Assembly: GCF_014205115.1 (NCBI RefSeq)
Contig: NZ_JACHMW010000001.1
Span: 1,860,001-1,924,000, forward strand
Length of the DNA: 64,000 nucleotides
Direction of reading: 5' to 3'
Origin: Micrococcus endophyticus
GTDB taxonomy: Bacteria; Actinomycetota; Actinomycetes; Actinomycetales; Micrococcaceae
The notes beneath the pieces are model-generated. The model searched no databases, was not told the DNA's origin, and was given only the letters and a program-made list of their open reading frames with translations. Below, piece after piece: positions 31,609 to 40,431 of this stretch. Within the stretch, counting starts at the first letter, position 1, and each line of letters begins with the position of its first letter. The position numbers and the translations under genes were made by a program.

Positions 31609-33120
31609 GTGTCCGCCCTTCGCCGCTGGAGCGCACTGGCCGTGCTCGTCCTGCCCGTGCTGCTGATCTCCATCGACATGTCCGTGCTCGGCATCGCCGT
31701 GCCCGCCCTCTCCGCGGACCTGGACCCCACCTCGGGCCAGCTGCTGTGGATCATCGACCTCTACTCGTTCCTGCTCGCGGGCCTGCTGATCTTCATGGGC
31801 TCCCTCGGCGACCGGATCGGGCGCCGGCGGATCCTGCTGATCGGCGCGCCGCTCTTCGGGGCCGCGTCCCTCGCGGCGGCCTTCGCCTCCTCGGCGGAGA
31901 TGCTCATCGCCGCCCGCGCGCTGCTCGGCGTGGGCGGGGCCACCCTGATGCCCTCCACGCTGGGGCTGATCCGCACGATCTTCCCGGACCGCGCAGAGCG
32001 CCGCACGGCCATCGCGGTGTGGGCCATGGCGTTCTCGGGCGGCGCGGCCCTGGGCCCCGTGGTGGGCGGGATCCTGCTCGAGCGGTTCTGGTGGGGCTCG
32101 GTGTTCCTGATGAACGTGCCCGTCATGGCGGTCTTCCTGCTGGTCGCCCCGTTCCTGCTCCCCGAGTCCCGGGACCCGTCGCCCGGCCCGTTCGACCCGC
32201 TCTCCTCCGTGCTGTCCATCGCGGGCATCGTGGGGCTGGTCTACGCGCTGAAGACCGCCGCGAAGTCCCCGGACTGGACGGCCCTGGCCGGGCTCGTGGT
32301 CGGCGCCGCGGCCGTGGCCTGGTTCATCGCCCGCCAGCGGCGGCTGGCCCACCCGATGATCGACGTCGCCCTGTTCCGCAACGTCGCCTTCACGTCCGCC
32401 GTGTCCGTCAACGTGATCTCCGTGTTCGCGTTCATGGGCCTGATGTTCTTCCTGCCGCAGTTCCTCATGCTGGTCCAGGGCATGGGCCCGGCCGAGGCGG
32501 GCCTCTGGATGCTGCCGCTGGCGGCCGCCGCCGTCGTCGGGACGCTGCTGGCCCCGCTGCTGGCGCGCGTGGTGGCGGTGCGCACGGTGATCCTGACGGG
32601 CCTGGCCCTGGTGATCGCCGGGTTCGCGGTGGGCACGCGGCTCGACGGCGCCGCCCCCCTCGTCGCGTTCGTGCTGCTCTCGTGCCTGTTCGGCGTGGGC
32701 GTGGGCCTGGCCGAGACCCTCACCAACGACGTGATCCTCACCGCCGCCCCGCCCGAGCGGGCCGGCGCGGCCGCCGCGATCTCGGAGACCGGCTACGAGT
32801 TCGGCGGGGCGATGGGCACCGCCGTCCTCGGCACCGCCGGCATGGCCGTCTACGCCGCCCGCGTGCAGGAGGCGGCCGGGCTGCCGGGCTTGGGTCCGGC
32901 CGACGCCGAGGCCGCCGCGCAGACGCTCGCCGCCGCCCACCGGATCGGGGAGGGCCTGCCCGACGGCGGCGCACGGCTGGTCGAGGTCGCGAACGGCGCG
33001 TTCACGGCCGGCATGGACCTCGTGGCCGGGATCGGCATCGGCGTGGCCGCCGTGACGCTCCTCCTCGCGTGGCGCGGGCTGCGCTCCGAGGCCCGGGTGG
33101 AGCGCCCGGTGGAGGACTGA
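31609..33120 (+). CDS. MFS drug exporter, DHA2 family (QacA/EmrB type, 14 helices)
   Basis: 503 residues, fourteen hydrophobic segments. The DHA2 motifs are visible: motif D1 region VLLISIDMSVLGIAVPAL with the TM1 acidic Asp, motif A GSLGDRIGRRRILL between TM2 and TM3, the QLLWIIDLYSFLLAGLL segment typical of QacA/SmvA proteins, and motif C-like ALGPVVGGILLERFWW. Such proteins export lipophilic cations by proton exchange. GTG 31609 has only a weak ribosome-binding sequence (GAGGTGCCCC). No regulator gene is adjacent. Confidence 0.87.
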   Translation: MSALRRWSALAVLVLPVLLISIDMSVLGIAVPALSADLDPTSGQLLWIIDLYSFLLAGLLIFMGSLGDRIGRRRILLIGAPLFGAASLAAAFASSAEMLIAARALLGVGGATLMPSTLGLIRTIFPDRAERRTAIAVWAMAFSGGAALGPVVGGILLERFWWGSVFLMNVPVMAVFLLVAPFLLPESRDPSPGPFDPLSSVLSIAGIVGLVYALKTAAKSPDWTALAGLVVGAAAVAWFIARQRRLAHPMIDVALFRNVAFTSAVSVNVISVFAFMGLMFFLPQFLMLVQGMGPAEAGLWMLPLAAAAVVGTLLAPLLARVVAVRTVILTGLALVIAGFAVGTRLDGAAPLVAFVLLSCLFGVGVGLAETLTNDVILTAAPPERAGAAAAISETGYEFGGAMGTAVLGTAGMAVYAARVQEAAGLPGLGPADAEAAAQTLAAAHRIGEGLPDGGARLVEVANGAFTAGMDLVAGIGIGVAAVTLLLAWRGLRSEARVERPVED

Positions 33121-33155
33121 CGGGGGGCGCCGTCGTCGTCGCACCCCAGACCGCC

Positions 33156-33218
33156 GGATCGACGGTTTCGGTCCGGATCGACGGGCGTTCCGTCGGTCTG
33201 AGCCGAAACCGTCGATCC
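33156..33218. repeat. Palindromic repeat family I, copy 2
   Basis: Same layout as copy 1 (four ATCGACGG-like blocks, 5-base loop GCGTT), with four mismatches in the stem, partly G-T wobbles. The outer stem reads GGTTTCGG/CCGAAACC where copy 1 has GGAAACGG/CCGTTTCC. It lies 100 bp before the AbiEi-like gene. Confidence 0.85.
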
Positions 33219-33317
33219 TGCCGGACGCGGCGGCAGGGCGGGGGCGCCGGCGGAGGGCCGTCGCACGGTTGTCCACAGCCTCCGCCTCGGCGCCGCCGCC
33301 CGGGCCACGCTGAGGAC

Positions 33318-34466
33318 ATGGACGACGCCCCGGACCCCCGCCTCGCACCCCTCCGCCACGACGGGCACCTGCTGCCCGGGCACGGCCCGCTCCTGCGCGC
33401 CGCGCCCGGAGCGCCGACCCGCGCGAGGAAGGCGCTGGCCCGGCTGTGGGCGCAGGGGGTCCTCGTCCGGCTGGGCGCGGGCCTGTACGTCCCGCTCGCG
33501 CACTGGTGCGCGCTGGCCCCGTGGGACCGGTACACCCTGGCCTGCGCCGGCTACGCGCTGCTCCACCCCACCGCTCGCTTCACGGGCACGGCGGCGGCCC
33601 ACCTGCACGGTCTGCCGCTGGCGCAGACGCCCCCGGAGATCCGGCTCCGCTCCCCCGCCCCGGGGCACCGGGCCCGTCGACCGTTGGCGGCCTCCGCGTT
33701 CTCGGACCTCGCCGACACCCGGGGGCGCCGGCTCCCGGCCCCGCCCGCCGTGCGGTGGACCTGGAACGGCGTGCAGGCGCCGGCCGACGACGGCGGCGAG
33801 CTGCGACGTCGTCGCCTCGCCTCCGGCGGGCCCGAGGGTGAGGCGCCGCCGCCGGGACCGCTGCCGCCCGTCACGGTCGAGGCGGCGCTGAGCGACGGCA
33901 CGCTCCTGGGCCCCGTCACCGTGGACGCGCTGCCCACGGTGCAGCTCGCCCTCGGATCCGGACCCGTGTTCCGGGAGGCCGTGGTCCCGCTGGACGGGCT
34001 GCGTCGGCGGCTCCCCGGGCCGTCCGCCGCGTGGGCCGAGCGGCACGCGGACCGGCTCCCCACGCGGGCCGCCCGGGAGCGGTTCGAGCGGGCGTGGGGC
34101 TTCTCGGACCCCCGGGCGGAGTCGGCCGGCGAGTCCCTCTCGCGCGCGCTCATCCACGAGCTCGGCTTCGCCGCGCCGCACCTGCAGCGCACGGTGTTCG
34201 GCCGGGACGGGCGGGCGATCGGCCGGACGGACTTCTGGTGGGAGGAGGTGGACGTGGTGGGCGAGTTCGACGGGATCGGCAAGTACGACGTGGACCTCCA
34301 CGCCTCCGCGGCCGAGCGGCGGCAGGCGATCACTCGGGAGAAGGAGCGGGAGGTCGCCCTGCGGCGGGTCTGCCGCGACGTCGCCCGCTGGACATGGGCC
34401 GACCTGCGGGAGCCGGCCGGGCTCGAGGCCGAGCTGGTGCGCGCCGGGGTGCCGAGGCGGAGCTGA
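33318..34466 (+). CDS. AbiEi-like winged-helix protein with C-terminal nuclease-like core
   Basis: 382 residues. The N-terminal part (LARLWAQGVLVRLGAGLYVPL) resembles the winged-helix antitoxin domain of AbiEi proteins. Residues 70-140 fit its second domain (LHPTARFTGTAAAHLHGLPL). The C-terminal third has the pattern Asp305 (GRTDFWW), Glu316 and Asp318 (VVGEFDG), Lys322 (GKYD). This is a D...ExDxxxK arrangement like PD-(D/E)XK or DUF559/Vsr nucleases. Solo genes of this type are common in actinobacteria and usually annotated as type IV antitoxins, but no AbiEii toxin is adjacent. It is bracketed by two copies of repeat family I. Confidence 0.7.
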   Translation: MDDAPDPRLAPLRHDGHLLPGHGPLLRAAPGAPTRARKALARLWAQGVLVRLGAGLYVPLAHWCALAPWDRYTLACAGYALLHPTARFTGTAAAHLHGLPLAQTPPEIRLRSPAPGHRARRPLAASAFSDLADTRGRRLPAPPAVRWTWNGVQAPADDGGELRRRRLASGGPEGEAPPPGPLPPVTVEAALSDGTLLGPVTVDALPTVQLALGSGPVFREAVVPLDGLRRRLPGPSAAWAERHADRLPTRAARERFERAWGFSDPRAESAGESLSRALIHELGFAAPHLQRTVFGRDGRAIGRTDFWWEEVDVVGEFDGIGKYDVDLHASAAERRQAITREKEREVALRRVCRDVARWTWADLREPAGLEAELVRAGVPRRS

Positions 34467-34520
34467 GCGGCCGACGTCGGCCCTCGCCTCCGGCGTCCGC
34501 GCCCGCCGCATCCTCACGGG

Positions 34521-34579
34521 ATCGACGGTTTCGGCCCGGATCGACGGGCGTTCCGTCGATCCCAGCCGAAACCGTCGAT
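34521..34579. repeat. Palindromic repeat family I, copy 3
   Basis: The 27-bp arms have two mismatches and the loop is GCGTT; same orientation as copy 2. It lies 54 bp after the AbiEi-like stop and just upstream of the purS promoter. Confidence 0.85.
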
Positions 34580-34623
34580 CCTGCAGGAAGGGGACAGGCG
34601 GGAGGACACCAGCGCGCCCCGAG

Positions 34624-34629
34624 TAGACT
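34624..34629 (+). promoter_or_regulatory. -10 box of the purSQL promoter
   Basis: TAGACT; transcription should begin near 34636, giving a leader of about 90 bases before purS. Confidence 0.55.
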
Positions 34630-34642
34630 GGACCGGCAAGCA

Positions 34643-34697
34643 CGCGGAGCGCCCCGGACCGGGGCGTGAGACGGCACCGGCCCCGTCATGCTCCGCG
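34643..34697 (+). promoter_or_regulatory. Structured leader of the purSQL operon (possible three-way junction)
   Basis: CGCGGAGC (34643-34650) pairs exactly with GCTCCGCG (34690-34697). Inside are a hairpin GCCCCG-GAC-CGGGGC (34651-34665) and a short stem GACGG/CCGTC (34670-34674 with 34683-34687). This is the outline of a three-way junction of about 55 nt in the 5' UTR. It does not match a riboswitch class I know. Confidence 0.4.
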
Positions 34698-34725
34698 GCA
34701 TCGTCCCGCACTCAGGAGCGCGTTC

Positions 34726-34992
34726 ATGCCCATCATCGTCGTCGACGTCATGCCCAAGCCCGAGATCCTGGACCCCCAGGGCAAGGCGATCAACGGGGCC
34801 CTGCCCCGCCTCGGCTTCACCGAGTTCAGCCAGGTCCGCCAGGGCAAGCGCTTCGAGCTCACCGTGGAGGGCGAGGTCACCGACGCCGTCCTCGACCAGG
34901 CCCGCCGGGCCGCCGAGGAGCTGCTGTCCAACCCCGTCATCGAGGACGTCGTGAACGTGGCCGTCCTGGACGAGGCCGAGGGCGCCCGATGA
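34726..34992 (+). CDS. purS: Phosphoribosylformylglycinamidine synthase, PurS subunit
   Basis: 88 residues, normal size. PurS bridges PurQ and PurL in the FGAM synthase complex (fourth step of purine synthesis). Recognised by [35 protein letters not shown] and the C-terminal [14 protein letters not shown]. The ATG follows CAGGAGCGCGTTC. The stop overlaps the purQ start as ATGA. Confidence 0.95.
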   Translation: MPIIVVDVMPKPEILDPQGKAINGALPRLGFTEFSQVRQGKRFELTVEGEVTDAVLDQARRAAEELLSNPVIEDVVNVAVLDEAEGAR

Positions 34993-35786
34993 CCACGGAC
35001 CTCCCCCTGATCGGCGACTACTCGACGCCGACCACCCCGCTCAACGGCGCCCGCATCGGCGTCATCACCTTCCCGGGCACCCTGGACGACGTGGACGCGC
35101 TGCGCGCCGTCCGCCTCACCGGCGCCGAGCCCGTCTCCCTGTGGCACGCGGACGAGGACCCGCAGCGCACGCTCGCGGGCGTGGACGCCGTCGTGATCCC
35201 CGGCGGCTTCTCCTACGGCGACTACCTGCGCGCCGGCGCGATCTCCCGCTTCGCCCCCATGATGGACGCCGTGGCGACGGCGGCCGGCGGCCCCGAGGGC
35301 GCCGCGGACGGCCTGCCCGTGCTCGGCATCTGCAACGGCTTCCAGATCCTCACCGAGTCCCACCTGCTGCCGGGTTCGATGATCAAGAACGACCACCTGC
35401 ACTTCATTTGCCGGGACCAGGAGCTGACCGTGGAGAACACGGACACCGCCTGGACCCGCGACTACGAGCGCGGCCAGACGATCACCGTGCCCCTGAAGAA
35501 CCAGGACGGCCAGTACGTGGCCGACGACGCCACGCTCGACGCCCTCGAGGCCGAGGGCCGCGTGGTGTTCCGCTACCGCGGCTGGAACCCGAACGGCTCG
35601 CGCCGGGACATCGCCGGCATCGCCAACGCGGCGGGCAACGTCGTCGGCCTGATGCCGCACCCCGAGCACGCCGTGGAGCCGGGCTTCGGCCCGGACACCG
35701 CCGACGGCCCCCGCACGGGCACCGACGGCCTCGGCTTCTTCACCTCCGTCCTCACCACCCTCGCCAGCCGTGGAGGCCATGCATGA
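34989..35786 (+). CDS. purQ: Phosphoribosylformylglycinamidine synthase, PurQ (glutaminase) subunit
   Basis: 265 residues. A class I glutamine amidotransferase that feeds ammonia to PurL. Visible: [19 protein letters not shown], the [15 protein letters not shown] oxyanion strand, nucleophile Cys in [12 protein letters not shown], and the His-Glu pair in [15 protein letters not shown] Gly-rich stretch ([12 protein letters not shown]) is inserted before the Cys elbow. Both ends overlap its neighbours (ATGA at each junction), so the operon is tightly coupled. Confidence 0.95.
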   Translation: MTTDLPLIGDYSTPTTPLNGARIGVITFPGTLDDVDALRAVRLTGAEPVSLWHADEDPQRTLAGVDAVVIPGGFSYGDYLRAGAISRFAPMMDAVATAAGGPEGAADGLPVLGICNGFQILTESHLLPGSMIKNDHLHFICRDQELTVENTDTAWTRDYERGQTITVPLKNQDGQYVADDATLDALEAEGRVVFRYRGWNPNGSRRDIAGIANAAGNVVGLMPHPEHAVEPGFGPDTADGPRTGTDGLGFFTSVLTTLASRGGHA

Positions 35787-38089
35787 GCCAGCAGTTCAGC
35801 ATCGAGACCGTGGCGGACGCCGCGGCGAACCCGGACATCGAGCAGCCGTGGGCCGAGCTCGGCCTCAAGGAGAACGAGTACGCGCAGATCCGCGAGATCC
35901 TCGGCCGCCGCCCCACCGCCGCCGAGCTGGCCATGTACTCCGTGATGTGGTCCGAGCACTGCTCCTACAAGTCCTCGAAGGTGCACCTGCGCCAGTTCGG
36001 CGAGAAGCTCACCGACGAGATGAAGCAGCACATGATGGTGGGCATCGGCGAGAACGCCGGCGTCACCGACCTGGGCGACGGCTGGGCCGTGACCTTCAAG
36101 GTGGAGTCCCACAACTCGCCGTCCTACGTGGAGCCCTACCAGGGCGCGGCCACGGGCATCGGCGGCATCGTGCGCGACATCATCTCCATGGGCGCCCGCC
36201 CCGTGGCCGTGATGGACCCGCTGCGCTTCGGCGCGATCGACCACCCGGACACCGCCCGCGTGTTCCACGGCGTGGTGGCCGGCATCGGCGGCTACGGCAA
36301 CTCCCTGGGCCTGCCGAACATCGGCGGCGAGACCCGCTTCGACCCGATCTACCAGGGCAACCCCCTGGTCAACGCCCTCGCGGTGGGCGTCCTCAAGCAC
36401 GAGGACCTGCGTCTGGCGAACGCCTCGGGCCTGGGCAACAAGGTGGTGCTCTTCGGCGCCCGCACCGGCGGCGACGGCATCGGCGGCGCCTCCGTGCTGG
36501 CCTCCGAGTCCTTCGACGGCGACGGCAAGCCCGCCAAGCGCCCCTCGGTGCAGGTGGGCGACCCGTTCTCCGAGAAGGTGCTCATCGAGTGCTGCCTCGA
36601 GCTGTTCGCCGGCTCCCTCGTGGAGGGCATCCAGGACCTGGGCGCCGCCGGCATCTCCTGCGCCACCTCCGAGCTCGCCTCCAACGGCGAGGGCGGCATG
36701 CGCGTGGAGCTCACCGACGTGCTGCTGCGCGACTCCACACTGACCCCGGGCGAGATCCTCATGTCCGAGTCGCAGGAGCGCATGATGGCCGTGGTGACCC
36801 CGGACAACGTGGCCGCGTTCGAGGCCGTCATGGCCAAGTGGGACGTCGAGTACTCCTGGCTGGGCGAGGTCACGGGCGACGGCCGCCTCGTCATCACCTG
36901 GGACGGCGAGGTCATCGTCGACGTCGACCCGCGCACCGTGGCCCACGACGGCCCGGTCTACGAGCGCCCGTACGCCCGCCCCGGGTGGCAGGACCGCGTC
37001 CAGGCGGACACGTTCCGCGCCTCCGAGGCCGGGGCCGACCTGCCGGCCACGGGCGAGGAGCTGCGCGCCGCCGTCGTGGAGCTGATGAGCTCCCCGAACC
37101 TCGCGGACACGTCCTGGATCACCCGCCAGTACGACCGCTACGTGCGCGGCAACACCGCCATGGCCGCCCCGGACGACGCCGGCGTGGTGCGCGTGGACGA
37201 GGAGACCGGCATGGGCGTGGCCCTGGCCACGGACTGCAACGACCGGTTCACCTACCTGGACCCATACACGGGCGCCCAGGCCTCCCTGGCCGAGGCGTAC
37301 CGCAACGTGACCACCGCGGGTGCCGTGCCGCTGGCCGTCTCCGACTGCCTGAACTTCGGCTCCCCCGAGAACCCGGACGTGATGTGGCAGTTCGCCGAGG
37401 CCGTGCGCGGCCTGGCCGACGGCTGCCAGGTCCTGGGCATCCCGGTGACCGGCGGCAACGTGTCCCTGTACAACCAGACCGGCGCCACCCCGATCCACCC
37501 CACCCCCACGGTGGCGGTGCTGGGCCAGCTGGACGACGTGCTGCGCCGCACCCCCTCCGGCTTCGCCCCGGACGCGGACGGCCAGGCGATCTACCTGCTG
37601 GGCGAGACCGCGGACGAGCTGGACGGCTCCGAGTTCGCGCGTCTGCGCGGCCACCTCGGCGGCGTGCCCCCGAAGGTGGACCTGGCCAAGGAGCGCCTGC
37701 TCGGCGAGCTGCTGGTGAACATGTCCCGCGACGGCATGATCGACGCCGCGCACGACGTCTCGGGCGGCGGCCTCGCGGCCACCCTGTCCGAGATGGTGCT
37801 GCGCCACGGCGTGGGCGCCCGCGTGGTGCTGGACGAGGTGCTGCGCCGCGACGGCGTGGACCTGTTCACCGCCCTGTTCTCGGAGACGCAGGCCCGCGCC
37901 GTCGTGGCCGTGCCGCGCACCGAGGAGGTCCGCTTCACGGACATGACCACGGCCCGCGGCTACACCGTCACGCGGATCGGCGTGGTGGACGCGGACTCCG
38001 CGGCGCTCGAGGTCCAGGACGCCTTCACCCTGCCGATCGCGGAGCTGCGCGAGGGCTGGGAGGCCACCCTGCCGAAGCACTTCGGCTGA
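35783..38089 (+). CDS. purL: Phosphoribosylformylglycinamidine synthase, PurL subunit (small type)
   Basis: 768 residues, the small PurL that needs PurS and PurQ. It carries the ATP-dependent amidation of FGAR. Seen: [14 protein letters not shown] near the N-terminus, [21 protein letters not shown] with the catalytic His, [16 protein letters not shown], the second AIRS-type half with [14 protein letters not shown], and [14 protein letters not shown]. The ATG at 35783 overlaps the purQ stop. The frame is open far upstream but that belongs to purQ in another frame. Confidence 0.95.
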   Translation: MSQQFSIETVADAAANPDIEQPWAELGLKENEYAQIREILGRRPTAAELAMYSVMWSEHCSYKSSKVHLRQFGEKLTDEMKQHMMVGIGENAGVTDLGDGWAVTFKVESHNSPSYVEPYQGAATGIGGIVRDIISMGARPVAVMDPLRFGAIDHPDTARVFHGVVAGIGGYGNSLGLPNIGGETRFDPIYQGNPLVNALAVGVLKHEDLRLANASGLGNKVVLFGARTGGDGIGGASVLASESFDGDGKPAKRPSVQVGDPFSEKVLIECCLELFAGSLVEGIQDLGAAGISCATSELASNGEGGMRVELTDVLLRDSTLTPGEILMSESQERMMAVVTPDNVAAFEAVMAKWDVEYSWLGEVTGDGRLVITWDGEVIVDVDPRTVAHDGPVYERPYARPGWQDRVQADTFRASEAGADLPATGEELRAAVVELMSSPNLADTSWITRQYDRYVRGNTAMAAPDDAGVVRVDEETGMGVALATDCNDRFTYLDPYTGAQASLAEAYRNVTTAGAVPLAVSDCLNFGSPENPDVMWQFAEAVRGLADGCQVLGIPVTGGNVSLYNQTGATPIHPTPTVAVLGQLDDVLRRTPSGFAPDADGQAIYLLGETADELDGSEFARLRGHLGGVPPKVDLAKERLLGELLVNMSRDGMIDAAHDVSGGGLAATLSEMVLRHGVGARVVLDEVLRRDGVDLFTALFSETQARAVVAVPRTEEVRFTDMTTARGYTVTRIGVVDADSAALEVQDAFTLPIAELREGWEATLPKHFG

Positions 38090-38213
38090 GCCGGGGGCGC
38101 GGGGCAGCAGTACGGCGGCCCGCGCCCCTGGATGCGCGACGTCGGCCCGTCCGGTCTTCCGGGCGGGCCGGCTTCGTGCTGGGACGAAGCGGCGAGAATT
38201 CCCTCGCATCGAG

Positions 38214-38244
38214 TGCAACCTTTCGAACGTGACGCCGGTAGTAC
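38214..38244 (+). promoter_or_regulatory. Possible ECF-sigma promoter of the DUF4397-sortase-sigma operon
   Basis: TGCAACC (38214-38220), then 16 bases, then CGGTAGT-like sequence around 38236. This is unlike the TAnnnT housekeeping boxes and fits the AACC / short-GT-rich pattern of ECF promoters. It would let the sigma factor encoded 1.6 kb downstream control its own operon. Confidence 0.45.
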
Positions 38245-38308
38245 AGGTGTGAGCACGAAGGATGCCCACGCCCCACGGCCCATCCGGGCACTCTGAAAGG
38301 ACGACACC

Positions 38309-39124
38309 ATGCGCAAGGCCCTCCCCACCGCCGTCACCGCCGCCATCGGCCTGGCCCTCGTGGCCCCGCTCGCCGCCGCCGCCCAGGAGGGCGACACGGC
38401 AGCGCTGTCCGTCCTCCACGGGGTCCCGGACCTGACCGTGGACGTGTATGTGGACGGCGAGCTCACCCTCGACGACTTCACCCCGGGCTCCCTGGCCGGC
38501 CCGCTCGAGCTGCCCGCGGGTGATTACGAGGTGGCCATCACCGCCGGTGATGCCGAGGACGACTCCGCGCCCGTGCTCGGCCCGGTGGACCTCACCCTGG
38601 CCGGCGGCGGCGACTACACGGCCGCCGCCCATCTCGACGCCCAGGGCAACCCCACCGTGACCGCGTTCGAGAACGACACCACTCCGGTCGCCGCGGGGGA
38701 GGGCCGTCTCACCGTGCGTCACATCGCCGCCGCCCCGGCCGTGGACGTGTGGGCCGACGGCGCCGTGGCCGTCCCCGGCCTGGCGAACCCGGACGAGGCG
38801 GCCCTGGAGCTGCCCGCCGCCACCCTCGAGGCCGCCGTCTCGGTGGCCGGGACGACCGACCCGGTCATCGGCCCCGCCGACGTCGAGGTAGCCGAGGGCG
38901 TCAACACGGTCGTGTACGCCTGGGGCTCCGCCACCGACGAGACGCTGGCCCTGGCCACGCAGACCGTGGAGGGCCTGCAGTCCGCTCCGGAGAACGTGAA
39001 TGCGGGCATGGCTCCGGCCGCCCAGGACGACACCGCGCTGTACGCCGGGGCCGGCGTCGCCGCCCTGGCGCTCCTGGCGGGCGGGGCGATGGCCGTCCGT
39101 CGCAAGGCCGCCGTCCGTGCCTGA
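38309..39124 (+). CDS. DUF4397 domain surface protein
   Basis: 271 residues behind GAAAGGACGACACC-ATG. Signal peptide (AVTAAIGLALVAPLAAAAQE), then two DUF4397 units of about 100 residues: VLHGVPDLTVDVYVDGELTL and VRHIAAAPAVDVWADGAVAV begin the repeats. The end is a membrane helix (YAGAGVAALALLAGGAMAV) with a basic RRKAAVRA tail. No LPxTG-like box precedes the helix (AAQDDT). Probably a cell-envelope protein on the outer face. It heads an operon with a sortase, an ECF sigma factor and its anti-sigma factor; the sortase start overlaps its stop. Confidence 0.83.
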   Translation: MRKALPTAVTAAIGLALVAPLAAAAQEGDTAALSVLHGVPDLTVDVYVDGELTLDDFTPGSLAGPLELPAGDYEVAITAGDAEDDSAPVLGPVDLTLAGGGDYTAAAHLDAQGNPTVTAFENDTTPVAAGEGRLTVRHIAAAPAVDVWADGAVAVPGLANPDEAALELPAATLEAAVSVAGTTDPVIGPADVEVAEGVNTVVYAWGSATDETLALATQTVEGLQSAPENVNAGMAPAAQDDTALYAGAGVAALALLAGGAMAVRRKAAVRA

Positions 39125-39833
39125 TCGGCTCTCCGCCGCCACCCGGCGTACCACGGCCAGGGCAACGGCCGCCGTCGCCCTGGCCGTGGGCCTCGCCGCG
39201 GTGACGACGGGCTGCACCGCCCCCGGCGCCGCCATCTCGGCCGAGTCGGCCGGTCCGTCCGCCACCTCCCGCCCGTCCGACGGCGCCACCGCGGTCTCGG
39301 ACGAGGGGGAGGTCGGGGCGCGCGACGTCTCAGGGCGGAGACCGGTGCCCGTCCGCCAGGCCACGCCGCGCCCCGTCCAGGCGCCGATTCCTCCCACGCG
39401 CCTGAACTACCCCGCTCTCGGCGTGGACATGGCCGTGGAGTCTGTGGGCATGGCCGACGGCGGAGAGATGCAGATCCCCGACGACGCCGACGTGGCCGGG
39501 TGGTACCGGTTCGGGTCCGTCCCGGACCGCGGCGTCGGCAGCACCCTGCTGGCCGCCCACGTCAACACGGTCCACCAGGACCGCGGCGCCCTGTACTACC
39601 TGGACGAGGCCCGCATCGGCGACGAGCTGCAGGTGGTAGACGCCGCCGGGACAGCGCACCCCTACCGCGTGGCGCGGGTGGAGCACCTGCAGAAGGCCAC
39701 CCTCGACTGGCTGCCGTACGTGACCCGCCAGGGGCCCGAGCAGCTGGTGCTCGTCACCTGCGGCGGCGAGTGGATCGAGGAGCTCGGCGCCTACGACGAA
39801 AACGTCGTCGTGGTGGCCCTGCCCGCGGACTGA
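39117..39833 (+). CDS. Class F-like sortase lacking the expected C-terminal arginine
   Basis: 238 residues from GTG 39117, which overlaps the preceding stop by 8 bp. A membrane segment (ATAAVALAVGLAAVTTG) is followed by a Ser/Pro-rich linker and the sortase barrel. Catalytic His148 (LAAHVN) and Cys215 (LVTCGG) are in place. Sortases also need an Arg shortly after the Cys; here the last 23 residues (GEWIEELGAYDENVVVVA and so on) contain none, with Asp or Glu at the expected spot. It would attach or modify surface proteins, perhaps the neighbouring DUF4397 protein, but activity is uncertain. Confidence 0.82.
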   Translation: MPDRLSAATRRTTARATAAVALAVGLAAVTTGCTAPGAAISAESAGPSATSRPSDGATAVSDEGEVGARDVSGRRPVPVRQATPRPVQAPIPPTRLNYPALGVDMAVESVGMADGGEMQIPDDADVAGWYRFGSVPDRGVGSTLLAAHVNTVHQDRGALYYLDEARIGDELQVVDAAGTAHPYRVARVEHLQKATLDWLPYVTRQGPEQLVLVTCGGEWIEELGAYDENVVVVALPAD

Positions 39834-39873
39834 CCGCTACTGTGGTCCGCACGGCACACCGGAGGAGGACGAT

Positions 39874-40431
39874 GTGAGCACCGACCTCTCCGAACTGGCG
39901 CACCGGTTCGCCGCCGGCCACGCCGACGCGATGGCGGACGTCTACGCCGAGCACGCCCGCATGGTGTTCTCCCTGTGCATGGTGGGCCTGCGCCACCGTG
40001 AGGATGCGGAGGACGCGGCCCAGCAGGTGTTCACGCGGGCGTGGCGCTCCCGTGACACCTACGACCCGCGCCGACCCCTGGGCGCCTGGCTGACGGGGAT
40101 CACCCGGCGCGTCCTCGCCGACGAGCACGCCGCCCGCGGGCGAGAACGGGACCGCGCGGCCGCCGAGGCGGTCCGTGGTGGCGGAGTCCGCGCGGCGTTG
40201 ACCCCGGTGAGCGACGAGGTCGTGGACAGGATCGTCGTCCACGACGCCCTGGACCGGCTCGGTCCACCCCAGGACGAGATCCTCCGGCTGGCCTTCCACA
40301 AAGACCTGCCGCAGAAGGAGATCGCGGAGCGGCTGCAGATGCCGCTCGGCACGGTGAAGTCACACATCCATCGAGGCCTCGCTGCGCTGCGGGCCACGAT
40401 GACCCGGACCGAGGAGGTGCACGATGCCTGA
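39874..40431 (+). CDS. ECF-family RNA polymerase sigma factor
   Basis: 185 residues. Region 2: AEHARMVFSLCMVGLRHRED then AEDAAQQVFTRAWRSRDTYD. Region 4: QDEILRLAFHKDLPQKEIAE continuing RLQMPLGTVKSHIHRGLAAL. It resembles the SigK/SigL (ECF19) group that is held by RskA/RslA-type membrane anti-sigma factors, and such an anti-sigma gene overlaps its end by 8 bp. GTG 39874 follows GGAGGAGGACGAT. A TACTGT at 39838 might be an extra housekeeping -10. Target genes likely include its own operon. Confidence 0.9.
   Translation: MSTDLSELAHRFAAGHADAMADVYAEHARMVFSLCMVGLRHREDAEDAAQQVFTRAWRSRDTYDPRRPLGAWLTGITRRVLADEHAARGRERDRAAAEAVRGGGVRAALTPVSDEVVDRIVVHDALDRLGPPQDEILRLAFHKDLPQKEIAERLQMPLGTVKSHIHRGLAALRATMTRTEEVHDA

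Noticed and set aside
33318-34466. Complete type IV toxin-antitoxin (AbiE) system
   Set aside because: Only the AbiEi-like gene is present; the neighbours are a drug exporter and purS, and no nucleotidyltransferase-type AbiEii toxin was found.
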